DNA of 64,000 nt, from contig NC_079426.1 of the NCBI RefSeq assembly GCF_026213295.1, forward strand, positions 14,956,925-15,020,924. The letters run 5' to 3'. The stretch comes from Gadus chalcogrammus (Eukaryota > Chordata > Actinopteri > Gadiformes > Gadidae). The position numbers and the translations under genes are program-made. Each line of letters starts with the position of its first letter. Positions within the stretch are counted from its first letter, which is position 1. Positions 1-11,294 of this stretch are shown piece after piece. The notes beneath the pieces are model-generated. The model did not search any database. It was not told the DNA's origin and was given only the letters and a program-made list of their open reading frames with translations.

Positions 1-75
1 TGATTTTGATTGTGTGCATGCATATACTTATGATTCTGTGTGTGGGTGTGTGTGTGTGCGTGTGCGCGCACACAG

Positions 76-181
76 AGGGCGGCAGTCTGGCTGAGAGGAT
101 GAAGGTAACTCTGGACGACCACAGCCAGCAAGGTGCTTCTCTCTGGGATGGCTTCATGGGCAGCAGCAGACACACTCCAAG
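76..181 (+). CDS. TTC28: TTC28 internal exon, start of CHAT region (partial gene)
   Basis: A GT/CA-rich tract ends in an AG acceptor at 74-75, and the exon closes with CCAAG|GTAATT. Read from 78 it gives a 34-codon open frame containing the motif SLWDGFMGSSRHTP, and leaves two bases (AG) that the next exon completes as a Ser codon. TTC28 is a large vertebrate TPR protein with a C-terminal CHAT (caspase-like) domain, reported to act at the centrosome and midbody. I assign this exon because its phase and position fit the more recognisable exons that follow. The acceptor could instead be two bases downstream (AG at 76-77). The upstream TPR exons lie outside the window. Confidence 0.55.
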
Positions 182-704
182 GTAATTCACACTGAGAGAG
201 GTGTTCGGGGATCAAAGGTTGCGGGTTAAAATAATCAACCACACACGCCCTAATGTTCCACTCTGAGGAAGGTGAGTGTCAAGTAATTTATTACTCACCA
301 TCCTTCCTGCTCATGATGTCCCAACACTCCAGATAAAGGGCATGTATGTGATGGGTCCGCGCTGATGTCACCATGACGCATCTCCCACCTTCAATGGGAA
401 TGGAAGCACCCGGGTTCTGTTTTACTTTACTTTTGACCACGGCATGAACAACAGCGCAGTTAGAAGACAACATGATTTGGATTATCTGATTGTCTTGCAG
501 TCATTTTATCTCAGCTATAAACATTGATCCCCCGCAACACTCAAAGATACAAACATTGCTCAATCCACTAGTAACCTTAAATATGCAACCTACACAGGCC
601 TTAATTATTAAGATTTTTTTATCCAACCTTGCATAATGGGATATACCATGTTCACATGCCATGTTCCCTGTGTACGCTCCGCGCCTCTCTGTCTGCTGGT
701 CCAG

Positions 705-817
705 TCTGGCCCAGGTTGAGCAGCTCCTGGCCGGGTGCAGCGGCTTCATCTACCTTGGGACGGAGCGCTTCATGGCCAACGTCCCCCCTGTCAAGCTTGC
801 AGCCATGGATCTCTCTG
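705..817 (+). CDS. TTC28: TTC28 CHAT-domain exon (GTERFMANVPP)
   Basis: A pyrimidine-rich tract ending CTGGTCCAG precedes the exon, and the donor is CTCTCTG|GTACTC. The frame encodes LAQVEQLLAGCSGFIYLG followed by TERFMANVPPVKLAAMDLS. I recognise this as the core of the CHAT domain in vertebrate TTC28. The exon takes one base to finish a Ser codon from the exon ending at 181 and passes one base (G) to the exon at 3803, so its phase agrees on both sides. It is the strongest single piece of evidence for the gene name. A related CHAT protein is possible, but TTC28 is the only vertebrate TPR-CHAT gene I know. Confidence 0.8.
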
Positions 818-1557
818 GTACTCTACCCCTCATTTACTCCACCCACAGAATCCTTCGACCCACCCACTCACTCACCCACCAAGCTGAACGCCCCTTCTCT
901 TCGCACTGAGATCTGTATTTGCATACCAAAACTAAAACTCCATCACATCCGGTGACTGTATGTCACCTGCTAACATTTTCAGGTGACACAACCCTCAACA
1001 GGAGCCTGTGAATGCATTCATGCAGTGCCTCAGTAACCTTTCATACCACTCACAACCACTTATGGAGTAATGACTCACATTTGTCCTTCCCACAAAGGTG
1101 ATGTGAAGCAGGTCAGTCAGGGCGAGGGGGCCTTGTCCAAGGACCTTAGTGCTGCCACGTCGGAGGTGTAGTGTGTTGCTTTTGACCTTCAGTTGTTTGA
1201 TTTTTAAAATACAATATGGAGAATTCTCAACGCAACATTCCATAGTTCCATTTCTCGCGCAATCTAACAGCACCGATACAAAGCAGATGTAGAATTGTCC
1301 TAACCCATCTGGTATATGGCCTTCAAGGCAGTTGACATTGCAGTTGCTCTCGGTAGATACAACACAGTATTCGATGCGTGGCGCCTCGCCTCAGGAGCTA
1401 AAGTGCTTCACATGTGAGCAACACAGAACAAGAATACAATAGAGTAAAAGAAAAAAAAGAAAAAGAACATACGTGACTTTTATATTTTATAGCAACAGAA
1501 CTGTCACCAAGGTCTCACTGTTCTCAGAATTTTAAAGTGGAGAAAACTCATCATTTA

Positions 1558-1841
1558 GAGCTTAGGTAGGCAATTTCGGGAACCTAGCCAGATTGGCTAG
1601 ATTTGAAAAGTATCAAATCCAAAAGCTACCAAACCTCCCTTCAAGCCTCCCTACCAAGATACATGAATAGCTCGCAAAGGGTCTGCCAAGCCTCATTTGG
1701 GACCGAATGCAATGACTGGACGGGCTTGTTACAGGCCTGAGATATTCACAGAAATACGATTATTTTTTATCAGAGCTTTATGTTGGGATGTTAAAGATAA
1801 TTTCAACAAATGTGTTTTAAAATATGTTGCCTACCCTAGCT
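1558..1841. mobile_element. Short non-autonomous DNA element with imperfect inverted ends (Harbinger-like?)
   Basis: The left end reads GAGCTTAGGTAGGCAA. The right end, reverse-complemented, reads AGCTAGGGTAGGCAA. TTA flanks both ends as a possible 3-bp target duplication. There is no coding capacity in 284 bp. The superfamily is inferred only from the 3-bp TTA target. Confidence 0.45.
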
Positions 1842-2134
1842 TTAATGAGTAATTGCGTCATGCCAGCTTATAAAAATAGTAACTGGAGCACAAGGCTTAC
1901 ATTCTCAAACCCATCCGTTTTTCATCCTGTGTATGCATATATTTCAGTTTATCAATACCGAATCAAAAAGATTCTAGTCTACTCTTTTTTTTTTTACTGC
2001 ATTAATCAAACTTCCCAAATCCTCCCATTATCTGATCATCTTCTACTGAGTAGCAACATACACTTGATCTCATTCAAAATATTTCTTAATATAATCAGAT
2101 AAACAAACAAGCCACTCAATACTCTTTCGCTATT

Positions 2135-2215
2135 ATTACCGGGGTTCGAGCCGGGGTTCGAACCAGCAACATTTGGGTTGCCGGACACACCGCTCGGCCT
2201 CCTGGGCCAATGCCG
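2135..2215 (-). repeat. tRNA-derived SINE head fragment
   Basis: On the minus strand the stretch has an A-box-like TGGCCCAGGAGG followed about 40 bases later by the B-box-like GGTTCGAACCC, as in SINE promoters derived from tRNA. It does not fold into a complete tRNA and no tail is recognisable, so I call it a SINE remnant and not a tRNA gene. Confidence 0.4.
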
Positions 2216-3802
2216 CTATGTTGTAGCGTGGCAAGGTTAGCCAGGCTGCACAGATAGCGTGTCTTTATTTGATGTGACTGACAGAGAAATCTCTCTGGCT
2301 CACCCGCGGTTGCCCCAGGCCAGACATATGCGCCTGCCGGTAGCGCTGCTAACTATAGTGCGACTGACACCCTGTTCTAACTACCAGCTGTACTTTATAG
2401 CACAACAAAATATTAGCCCCACGGCCGACGGCTGCCCCTCCCCCACTATCCCCCTGCCCAGCAGGAGGCTGATTGTAGCTGACCAATGGCATTCTGATAT
2501 TCACTATAGGCATCACCAGCTGGACAGAATGACCCAACATCTGAGAAGCTCAGGTCACCGACACTAGCGGCCCCAGGGGATGTCTGTGCCCCATGGTTAC
2601 CACCTGGCTCCATGCATCCGTCCCGGCTTCTTCCTCAGCCACAGTCCCCCCCCCCCCCCCAATCCCAGACCTATCTGTGGCCAGATAGCAACACCTTCTT
2701 CTGAGCGGAAGGCAGGTGATCCAGAGTCCTGCCCATCCTGCTTCTCCGAGTAGTACTTTTTCGGGTCCAACACCTGCCTCCATCTGTCCCACCCTGTGCC
2801 CTCCTTCGTAAGCCAAATCACACCAGCCACCTGGCACACTTTTGGGCTTCGACTGCCAGGTGAAAGAGGAGGCTCATCCGAGAATTCTTCAGCTGAAATC
2901 GATCTAACCTCACACTCTACCCTCCCGGACTCTCTTCTTCTGCAGAACCAACAGCACATTTTGAGATTATTACATTATGAGAGCTTTATAGTCTCAATCC
3001 TGTAGGTCTTGTCTAATCGGCTACCCGTCTACTTTATCACTAACACTATCAGTCTGCTTATTTCCGTTAACCAGTGAAAACAGGTACATAGCGTTACCTA
3101 ATAATGGCATTGGCCTCCTTGTATATTGGTATTGTGCTGGTATATCGGCCAATTGACAAGCTGGACCCCAGAAGACGCTGACCAGCTGTGAAATGCACGC
3201 TCTCTAATCAGAGAGCCTGGCCTGCATCTGCATTTTGGTTCAAGCTAAGTGCATTGATCGTTCTGCACCTCCCTGTCCCACTCTCTCGCCTCGCTCGACC
3301 GTATAAAACCCTCTCGCACCCTCTAACAGTCATTCCCGGGACAAATTACTAGTGTAAAACAAGATGAGTTGTAAACTGCGGAACACTTTCAGTGGCCTCC
3401 ATGCTGCATTCTACTGTAAACTCACCACGTCTCCATTGTTGCGTTCAAGGTCACGAACGCTCATGACCGTGAAATGATCGAAAAAAACAAATACAACATG
3501 CCATCGGGAACATGAAACGTGAGACATCTGCAGTTTAATTGTGCTTCAGTTTGGCTTTCATTTAGGCCAGTGCATGGTACTTTGTTATTCACTTTGTGTA
3601 GAAATATTGCCCACTGTAAAGCTGGGCAGCTTTACACCGCTTTTCCCCACATCAGATACCCCCTCCGCCACCCCTCACCGCAGGTCGGCTATCACAACAA
3701 ATCTAATTAAATTATTTGGAAAACACTGTCTCTATTGGAGTGGCGGTAGTCAATCTTGGAGGCTGTTGGCCAATAAATCACTATTCCCTCTCTCTCCTCC
3801 AG

Positions 3803-3884
3803 AGTGCCACTTAGCGCTGATCTTCGACCTGCTCCAGAACAGAGCCAGTGCTGCACGCCAGTCAAACCTGGACCTGCAGAAAAG
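3803..3884 (+). CDS. TTC28: TTC28 CHAT-domain exon (CHLALIFDLLQNRAS)
   Basis: The acceptor is TCTCTCCTCCAG and the donor AAAAG|GTAAGG, both near consensus. With the G left from the previous exon the first codon is GAG, giving E-CHLALIFDLLQNRASAAR-QSNLDLQK. Two bases (AG) are left over and are completed by T at 5390. In active CHAT peptidases this strand usually ends in a VLSAC-type catalytic cysteine. Here the equivalent stretch appears to read LALIFDL, so the domain may be catalytically inactive; that alignment is made by eye. A TTAA-type transposon lies only about 70 bp into the next intron. Confidence 0.8.
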
Positions 3885-3954
3885 GTAAGGACAGTGATTT
3901 GAATGTAAAGGTGTCAAGTAGTTACCATCCTCGACTTGCACCCTTCTCCCTTCC

Positions 3955-4992
3955 TTAAAGGTCCCATGGCTTGAAAATCTCACTTTATGAGGTTTTCTAT
4001 CATGAATATGAGTTCCCCTAGCCTGCCAGTGGCTAAAACTTGCGTTCGGTGTAAAACGAGCACTAGGTGTTCTGCTTGCCTTTGAAAAAATGGAGGCTCA
4101 AGCGCGCTGATTTGGAATGTACCCATATGTCGTCATAAAGGATCTAAGCTCCTCCCCTTTCTCTGCCTGGCCCGGCCAGAGAATTTGGCCCGCCAATGAG
4201 ACACGACCGTGCGAGCGCCACATGTGTGTGTGTGTGTGTGAATACACACAGTGTTTGCTGTTGATGTTATGGCGCATAACACTTCGGTTCTTTGGCGTCT
4301 CTTGTATTTCCACAACGAGACTGTTGTTGGGGTTATCTCAGCCATGGTTGAGAAGGAATTGGGGGAAAGGAACTTTGGCTTTGACTCCCTGGCTTTGTAT
4401 GAACTGCGACATGCTGCCTGCCACCGGTTGCCGCGAGGCACCACCGCCGTGAAGCACCACCGCCGTGAAGCACCACCGCCCGGCAGGGGGCAGCAGGCAG
4501 CGAGCGGTTCAGTCTACTTCAGATTGATGTGGAATGGGAAGAACCAGAGACGTCGGAGAACCCGACGAAGTCGTTTGTGATCATAATATCGTCTTGAGGC
4601 GCACACAGCTTGGCCGTGATAATATGTATTATATGATATAGATATCTATGTATTATATGATATTATTTGGAGCTCCAGGACTGTAACGCAAGTGTTGTTC
4701 GTGCTGTTGGTGTTATGGCACATAATGTCAGACTCTCGTCTCTTGTATTTCCACAACGAGACTCGTAGTGGGGGTTACCTCAGCCATGGTTGAGAATGAA
4801 TTGGGGAAAGGAACTTTGGCTTTGGCTCCCTGAAGTACATGAACCACGACATGGAGGAGAAAGGGATTGTTGGCCTCGAATGTCTCCCGCTTGAGCCCCG
4901 CATAATTTCGGGAACGTCTTCAAAAACTGTGTTTGGGGCCTACTAATATCTATAATAAAGCATCCATAAAGTAGCATGCCATGGGACTTTAA
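3955..4992 (+). mobile_element. TTAA-target non-autonomous DNA transposon (Kolobok/piggyBac-like)
   Basis: The element is bounded by TTAA on both sides (3955-3958 and 4989-4992). Its ends are AGGTCCCATGGC and, reverse-complemented from the right, AGTCCCATGGCATGC, which form an inverted repeat. It carries no transposase frame. Its interior matches a second, inverted copy ending at 15,823, including the stretch around CACAACGAGAC and GAATTTGGCCCGCCAAT. Part of the interior (about 4250-4390) recurs around 4690-4830, so the element has an internal duplication. TTAA duplications are typical of piggyBac and Kolobok, and I cannot separate the two here. Confidence 0.7.
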
Positions 4993-5389
4993 ATGGAGAT
5001 CCTGAAAAGGCTAAAATTTGATGGCAACGATGGTTTGCAGAGTTGTGTGCGAGGTGTCTCTTTTTGGAATGGAAGGAAACACTTGGCCTGTATGTTCATC
5101 GGTTCAAGGGCATACTCTTTATTGCTCAACACTACTCCGCCTCTTCTCTCTCTTTCTCTTTCTCTCTCTGTCTCTCTCTGGTGAATTGCAGGTATCTAAA
5201 GGCAGCTGCTCAATGTCTCACTTTATTTATATTTGCATGCCTATTATATTTGTATCGCAAACATCTTGGTCTGTGTCTGTACTCTTCCCCTGACCTCGAG
5301 GGCGTTTCCTTTTCATTGCTGTTTCTGCGGTGACACCTGAACGGCCCTCCAGTGACTCATAAAGGTGTATCTTATCTCTGATCCATCAG

Positions 5390-5526
5390 TGCAGGGCGGC
5401 TGGCCCTGGAGGGGCCCGTGGAGACGGCCCTGCTGCTGAGCCTGTGCGGGGTGCGCTGCGTCGCCTTGCACCAGTGGCACAGCTCCCCTCGGACCCACGC
5501 CCTTAACGTGGCCGCCCTGTTGGACG
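5390..5526 (+). CDS. TTC28: TTC28 CHAT-domain exon (CGVRCVALHQWHSS)
   Basis: The acceptor is ATCCATCAG|TGCAG, chosen over the next CAG six bases downstream because only this choice keeps the frame. The first T completes AGT (Ser), and the exon then reads AGRLALEGPVETALLL followed by SLCGVRCVALHQWHSS. The donor is GGACG|GTGGGT, leaving one base. The GVRxVxxxxW pattern is the conserved GARSVVASLW-like strand of CHAT domains. The exon is much richer in GC than its surroundings, as expected for a constrained fish exon. Confidence 0.85.
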
Positions 5527-5584
5527 GTGGGTGTGAAGAGATTCAAGATTCAAGAGTTTTATTGGTCACATATACTGTATATAT

Positions 5585-5889
5585 TAGTGCTGTCAAGCAA
5601 AAAAAAGACAATTTCTTTGTCCCATTGACTTTTCTCATTTTAATGCTCTTATCAACATGGCGAAGTGCATCGGCTTGTCTTGTGAAAATGTTTTTTTATT
5701 GCTAACAACATTGGCATATACTGATCAAAACAGGACGATACAAAAAAAAAGCCTTGAACATAGCAGTCAAGCTACTGCTTCTTTGTTTTGAGCCAAAGAA
5801 AAAAATAATAATCTTGCGCTAAAAAAATTAACGCCGTTAAAATTGGTTTGCGTTCACGCCGTTAATAACGCGTTTAACTGACAGCACTA
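5585..5889. mobile_element. hAT-type MITE (TAGTGCTGTCAAG ends)
   Basis: The termini are TAGTGCTGTCAAG and, reverse-complemented, TAGTGCTGTCAG. The flanks GTATATAT and ATATATAT match at 7 of 8 positions. It is AT-rich and non-coding. A short TTCAAGATTCAAGAG stretch just outside (5541-5555) resembles the 3' tail of a fish LINE in reverse orientation. Confidence 0.6.
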
Positions 5890-5904
5890 ATATATATTTA
5901 TTGA

Positions 5905-6385
5905 TACAACGGGGGGCCTAAATCCAGCGATCTGATTGGTTCCTAACTGTTGTATAATGAGCGTATACATAACTGCTATGACGCCCGATCATTTTGTGAA
6001 AGTTTGCATATCACTCCGCGCCTGGAAGTAGAAACAGTTACAAAGTCAAACATATGTTGGATGATGGAGAGGGTGTAAATGTTGTTACTCCGGGAGTGAG
6101 CAAGGCGATGGAGAGACTAACGAAAGCCTAGGCACACGGTGAGTGAACTGCTCCATAGGATAAATTGCCGGCGAACCGCTCTAGCCGGGCCTTCTCTCGG
6201 AGGGACGCTAAAGTGTGTTGCATAGCGACCGTCGTGCATTTTGAAGGCAGCCAGGAGAGACTACTTTTTTGTATTCTTTAATAAAACGGCTACTTTGACT
6301 TTCTTGGTTTCTTTTTAAATGTAGTGTGTCTATGACTTGTTTTGCCATAATAGTAACCGTTGTATAAAAGCAATAGATCACTTCA
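5905..6385. repeat. Possible non-autonomous element with short inverted ends
   Basis: The left end, TATTGATACAACGG, and the right end, reverse-complemented TATTGCTTTTATACAACGG, share TATTG and ATACAACGG. It is non-coding and ends in an AT microsatellite (6395-6437). The boundaries are uncertain. Confidence 0.3.
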
Positions 6386-6394
6386 GTCAGTGGT

Positions 6395-6401
6395 ATGTAT
6401 G

Positions 6402-6435
<34 letters not shown>

Positions 6436-6437
6436 CA
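6395..6437. repeat. (AT)n/(TATG)n microsatellite
   Basis: A run of alternating A and T with occasional G, about 40 bp long, in the intron before the 6612 exon. Confidence 0.9.
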
Positions 6438-6611
6438 AGAAATACAGTTAAATGAAACGAGCATGAAGTGTACATGCATGCGAGCGAAGCATTGGCCCCT
6501 TTTAAAATGTCACGTCTAGCGTGGTTCATATTAACACCGAAGCACACTTTCGTTGAGGGCTTTGGGTCTACTGGGGACCAGCAGGATGTGGACTGACCCA
6601 CTGTGTTGCAG

Positions 6612-6701
6612 GTCTCCTGGCGGCAGGGCTCTCCTCTGGCCAGGCGCTCCACAGCCTGAGGAAAGGGGACAGAGGCCCCAGTGGGGCTCCCCCGTCTAAT
6701 G
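6612..6701 (+). CDS. TTC28: TTC28 CHAT-domain exon (SSGQALHSLRKG)
   Basis: The acceptor is GTTGCAG and the donor TAATG|GTATGA. Joined to the G left at 5526 it reads G-LLAAGLSSGQALHSLRKGD and then RGPSGAPPSN, with one base left over. The SGQxxHxLR segment matches the region after the GVRxVxLxQW strand in TTC28. The GPSGAPPSN end is a flexible, less conserved linker. Confidence 0.8.
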
Positions 6702-6963
6702 GTATGACCCAGTTGTTCCAGGGCAGACCCAAGCTCCACAAACTTGTAGTGTAACACATAACAGAACACATTCACTGGAACTCTCCGCTTGATAAGCAGT
6801 TGGCAACCGAAAGTATTATTTTCCAATATAGAATACAACCCAAACACATCAACACAAAAAAAAATTATATTAATATCATTCAAATGTATCAAATATTATT
6901 ATAATATATATTTTTGTCCACTCTGTCCCTTTTTTCTGGCCCTCCCTCTCTCTGGAGTTTCAG

Positions 6964-7058
6964 AGTCTACAGCCAGTGGCAGTTTGGGTGGTGTGTACCA
7001 AAAGGCAGATGTTTCATGGTCATCTTTTAACTGTATTCTGTATGGGATTCCTAACTTG
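6964..7058 (+). CDS. TTC28: TTC28 exon closing the CHAT domain (ILYGIPNL)
   Basis: The acceptor is GGAGTTTCAG. With the G from 6701 the frame reads E-STASGSLGGVYQKADVSW and then SSFNCILYGIPNL. I end the exon at a plausible donor, TTG|GTAATT, in phase 0. Without splicing, the frame runs only four more codons to a TGA at 7071-7073. TTC28 proteins normally continue for hundreds of disordered residues after CHAT, which favours the donor. A short isoform ending here cannot be excluded. Confidence 0.7.
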
Positions 7059-9566
7059 GTAATTGAATGACACACTTGAATTCCCTCCCTAGACGAATTC
7101 ATGTTTATTTATGGAATAGGTGCCCCATGTTTTTGCATGAAAATAACGTGTACACACAGTTATGTGCTTTACCAAAGTATAACAGTTCATAGTTACGATC
7201 GTTTACTAGTTAGTTTAGTTTTTAGATGGCCTTTAGCTGATAATCTTCAAGTGTTCGTCATGTTCCTTTTGATGTTTGATGTTTTTGTTTTTGTTGTCCA
7301 AATGCAAAGAGCATGGTTATTTACCAAAGAGGTAAGAAGATGATAGCATGCAGCCTTCCTATTCTCAGGGGGTCTTCCCTTACCTAGAAGGAAGGCCGCC
7401 TACCAGGAATAAAGGTGCCGACTGTAGGGATATTTAAAGTGACCTATAGTTATTGTTTTTGAATTAGCCGCCTTCGAACCCTTTTATGTTTGTAATTTCC
7501 TGTGTTAATCTGTGACATTTTACTTGATCTTTGACACCTCAGTATTTCACGTATAACTATTTTTCAAATCGGAGAGGTCTCACATGTTCCAGAAGGGAAG
7601 ACTGTTTCTCAGACACGGTGTTTGATGCTGATGGTGAGCATTCAGGGTGCAAAAGTTCTCCCACTGGCCTTTCAAAACAACAGATTAGCAGGCCATTTGG
7701 ACAATGCCCACATGATGGTTTAATTTTCCTTTTTTTTCATGGAAATAAAATGGAGATAAAATGCAGAACTCAAAGCAGGTGTGTTGTGTTTGCTGGTCCA
7801 CCCACAGCCCAGGGGGGGATCAGATAAACCGCAGCCTCAGTTCTCATGGTATTCACTTTGTGATATTTAACTCATACCTTTCTGATGTTGATACTTGTGC
7901 TGCAACACTCCTAAACAGTCCCTGTCGCATCAAAACAGAGTCAACATGCACACCGCAAACCCGGTTCATCGCAGTGCATCACTGGAATTAGACATGGCTC
8001 ACTTTAATTCCATTAAATCGATTTGTAATTTTTTTTAATTTGGGAGGAGATGTGGGGTTAGCAGAGTATGTAATTCCAAACATAGTCTGATAATCCTCTA
8101 TATTCTAATGGTGGAGATATTATCCCCACTGAGTTTTAATGAAAGACGTTTTCCCGTGGTAAAATATGATGCCACATTGTTCATCGATGACATGGACCAG
8201 CGATGCATGACAGTTTTGTGCATCAACCAAATCGATTAGAGTGAGCTTCGAATTCCAACCTTTATACATTAAATACCTGTACCTTAGTGGTGTGGTTCCA
8301 CCTTGGGGGGGATTATTATAGAGCTGTCTCCAAATAGGAAGGGAATGGAGTCAGGCCCGCCTCAGCTGTTGAGGGTCTGAAAGGTCATCCCCTCAGCAAA
8401 CAGATATTTCCTGCTGGATAATTGCTTTTTCTGGTTTGCTTCTGGAAAATTAAGCTCATTTGGGCGGAAGAAATTTCCAACCTTTCTGAGTCCACAGAAA
8501 TCCCAATCCACTGTCAATAAAGGTGCGGGTGAGCTGTGAATCCTGATGATGTCACGTATGGAGTGTCTTGGAGCTGGCCATTTGCTCAGCATCGGTAAGG
8601 AGAGGCAGATTCTCACATACCGTATGGATTGGATTTTGGGGCTAGAGAATAGGATATGTGGGGGAAGGGGGATCTGCCTTAGATCATAGTATTTTATTAT
8701 TTATTGTAGTAATTGTAGAGTATATTAAATCCTATTGGTAGCGATGTACACCAACAAGAAGCCTTGAAGTGACTTGGCTCAGCAAGGACCACTGAGGAAG
8801 ACCTCTGTACCTCTGTAAGGTAAACAACACTCGAAGGTTGGCCCTTAGGGGGATAGGAATGTTAAAGTAATGCATGTTTGGTATTTTAGAAAGAGTCTGA
8901 CGAAGGTGTGTGCCACATAGCAGCATAGATGCATAGTACTGCTCTGTTGAAATCATTCACTGGATGTTCCCTTCCTCCAATATCTACAATGAGATTGTGG
9001 AGCCCTTTGTTCTGTGATTGCAAAGTGCTTCCGTGCTGCTTATGATTGAAGCCCAACCAGCGGCCTCCAAACTAACCGCTGATTATCAACCCACGTGCTA
9101 TGAGTTATGCTATTGAGGCGCAATGAACTCGAGCCAAAGGGGTTATTTTAGTTCAAACCTGCGTGCCATAAACAGCGTAACCCCAGGAGGGACTTTTATT
9201 TTGACACACACAAACAGATCATCAACAGAGTATTTAGATTGAAACATAATTGTCTGCGTCGCTATCACGGCGTCATTCAATCAGTAGCGCTGTCCGTTTA
9301 TAATGGTCTGCTTCACAGAACCTTCAAACCAACAGACACACTACAGCCAACAATCAGAACTCTTTCCGCACCACAGGCCTCTTAACACTGAACAACCCCA
9401 AGTAGTCTGCATCATCCCTGTGCATGGGTCAGTGTTTCCGCTAGAAAAAATTGGTGCCGGTCATGTGACATGGAAGGTTTCATTTTAACTTTTCTTATTT
9501 TTTTTTTTTACTTCTTTTGATATTTGGCAGCTGTGAAGCATGCCACTGCTGATTTAAGTCAGCAGC
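7059..9566 (+). other. Non-coding stretch after the CHAT exons, probably intron
   Basis: No recognisable exon, repeat family or RNA gene was found in about 2.5 kb. The small open frames here lack splice signals and protein-like composition. Confidence 0.4.
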
Positions 9567-9766
9567 AGCAAGTTACCGGACTACTACCCATGAAAGTGAA
9601 TGGAGCGTACCACGGCATTGAGAAGACCCGTGTAATAAAGGCCTATAATATTTCTGTTTATGGCACAGATTTCTCCTCAGATTAGGCCAATAAAGCAATG
9701 ATTAAAAAAAACGCTTGATCAGAGTCCCGGCCCAACCCGGCACGAAGGAAATATCGCAATCAAAAC
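9567..9766 (+). repeat. Partial copy of the GGCCCG-rich hAT element found at 22,205-22,955
   Basis: The stretch from GTTACCGGACTACTACCCAT through AAGACCCGTGTAATAAAGG to CCCGGCCCAACCCGGC matches 22,698-22,880 almost base for base. Only the right part of that element is present here, so this copy is truncated. Confidence 0.6.
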
Positions 9767-9811
9767 CATCATTGTTTTACATGAATTGGCTAAACAAACG
9801 ATCACCATAGC

Positions 9812-10645
9812 CAGTGGCGGCGCCAGAGATTTTTTTCTGGTGGTGCTATGGGGGTGCTCTGCGTTTTACTGAGGGTGCTATGAAATTACGGTGATAGCAT
9901 ATGAGTCGCATTTTTCTCTACTACAACACCTCCCCACCATATCGTCACATATGTTTACACGTTTGCTCTCTAACGGGTCTTTGGGGTACATAAAAAGCGC
10001 CGTTCAAATCGATCGTATTATTATTGTCATTAGGCTACTTCTGACGGAAGCGCACAAAGCCGCGTTCATCTCCGACGGTCAAAATGGATGCAGCATGTTA
10101 TAGATAACGTAATCCCAAATAGCCTACTTCACTTACTTCAGTGTGTGGATTAAAGTTTGCGCCAGATGACTACCAGGTCACCACTACCATGAGCGACAAA
10201 TTAAACTAAACATACCAAGTTCAATACACTTCTAACTAAAGACGGCAGATTAGAATGTCAGATAGAATTAACTTAAACAGGCAAAGAGTCAGAAATGCTT
10301 TCAAAAAGAGCCGATCCATTTTCGTGATTTTGTGAACGCTTGACTTAAAATTGACCGATCGGCAGGATTACTGTTACTAGCCTACTAGCCTACTCATTGA
10401 ACAATCACATTCACGCACGCAACGTGTCTGTGTCGTGCTACGTGAACAATCTGTTTATTTCAATCTGTTATTTTCTTTTGTGATTAAAATATTATTATCA
10501 CACAATACATTTTATTAAGAACTCAGAATGAAATTAAATAACAATCATAAATAAACCATTATTTTCTTGGGGGTGCTATGGGGGTGCTATGGCCAATCTA
10601 GGGGGTGCTCTAGCACCCCCTAGCCCCCCCCTGGCGCCGCCACTG
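9812..10645. mobile_element. Non-autonomous hAT element, 834 bp
   Basis: The termini are CAGTGGCGGCGCCAG and CTGGCGCCGCCACTG, a perfect 15-bp inverted repeat. ACCATAGC is duplicated exactly on both sides (9804-9811, 10646-10653). Subterminal GGTGCTATGGGGGTGCT motifs occur at both ends. No transposase frame remains. An 8-bp target duplication with CAGTGG termini is typical of hAT. Confidence 0.85.
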
Positions 10646-10837
10646 ACCATAGCATATTTAAACCTAATTCATTGTGCAAAGAGAATTATTTCCTTTGGTC
10701 ATTCTGACCGGAGCATTTAGAATTTTTGGTCCTCCTATTTTTTTTCCGGTCAACGACCGGTAATTACCGGACAACGGAAACTCTGGCGTGGGTCGCTTTT
10801 CCGATCGAAAACGCTGCAGAATATAGGTATATATGTT

Positions 10838-10985
10838 TCAAGCGCGTACCATATAGGCTCAGTCCTAAACGCAGCGTCCCGGATTCGAGTCCTGCCCGTG
10901 GTCATTTGCTGCATGTCCTCCCCTCTATCTCTCATACCTTCCTTTATATCTCACTCTATAATAAAGCATTAAAATGCAAAAAAAA
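10838..10985 (+). repeat. Truncated tRNA-derived SINE
   Basis: It carries a B-box-like GGATTCGAGTCC, then CATTTGCTGCATGTCCTCCC, a pyrimidine-rich body and an A-rich tail (AATAAAGCATT...). This layout matches a widespread fish SINE body. The A box is degraded. Confidence 0.5.
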
Positions 10986-11294
10986 TAAAAGAATATAGGT
11001 ATATATAATATATATAGGTTATTTTCAATTATCAAGGACGTTGTGCTATCTGCACTTGCTTATTGAATTAAACAATCTTTCCATGAGCCAAGAGGCATGA
11101 GATGATGTAGCAAGGATAGACATCCAGGGGAACGATGAGCCCAGGGGAACAAACCCTCTAGAGTTCCCCCAGGTTGGCTCTGGGTGGTGTGACCCTCATT
11201 TGGACTCTGATGCAAACCAAACAAACAAATTCTGGTCCGCTTGAAAACGGCAGACCCGTTCCACTCTGGTTTGGTCACTTTGCACCAGGTGTAA

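Larger units (their letters stand above)
818..3802 (+). other. TTC28 intron with little recognisable content
   Basis: This is the gap between two phase-compatible exons. Apart from the inverted-repeat element at 1558-1841 and the tRNA-like fragment near 2135-2215, I see only AT-rich or mixed non-coding sequence and a short poly-C run near 2646. Open frames inside it look like chance. Confidence 0.5.

Noticed and set aside
2138..2215. Possible tRNA gene
   Set aside because: Only A- and B-box-like motifs are present; the acceptor and anticodon stems do not pair, so it is kept as a SINE remnant.
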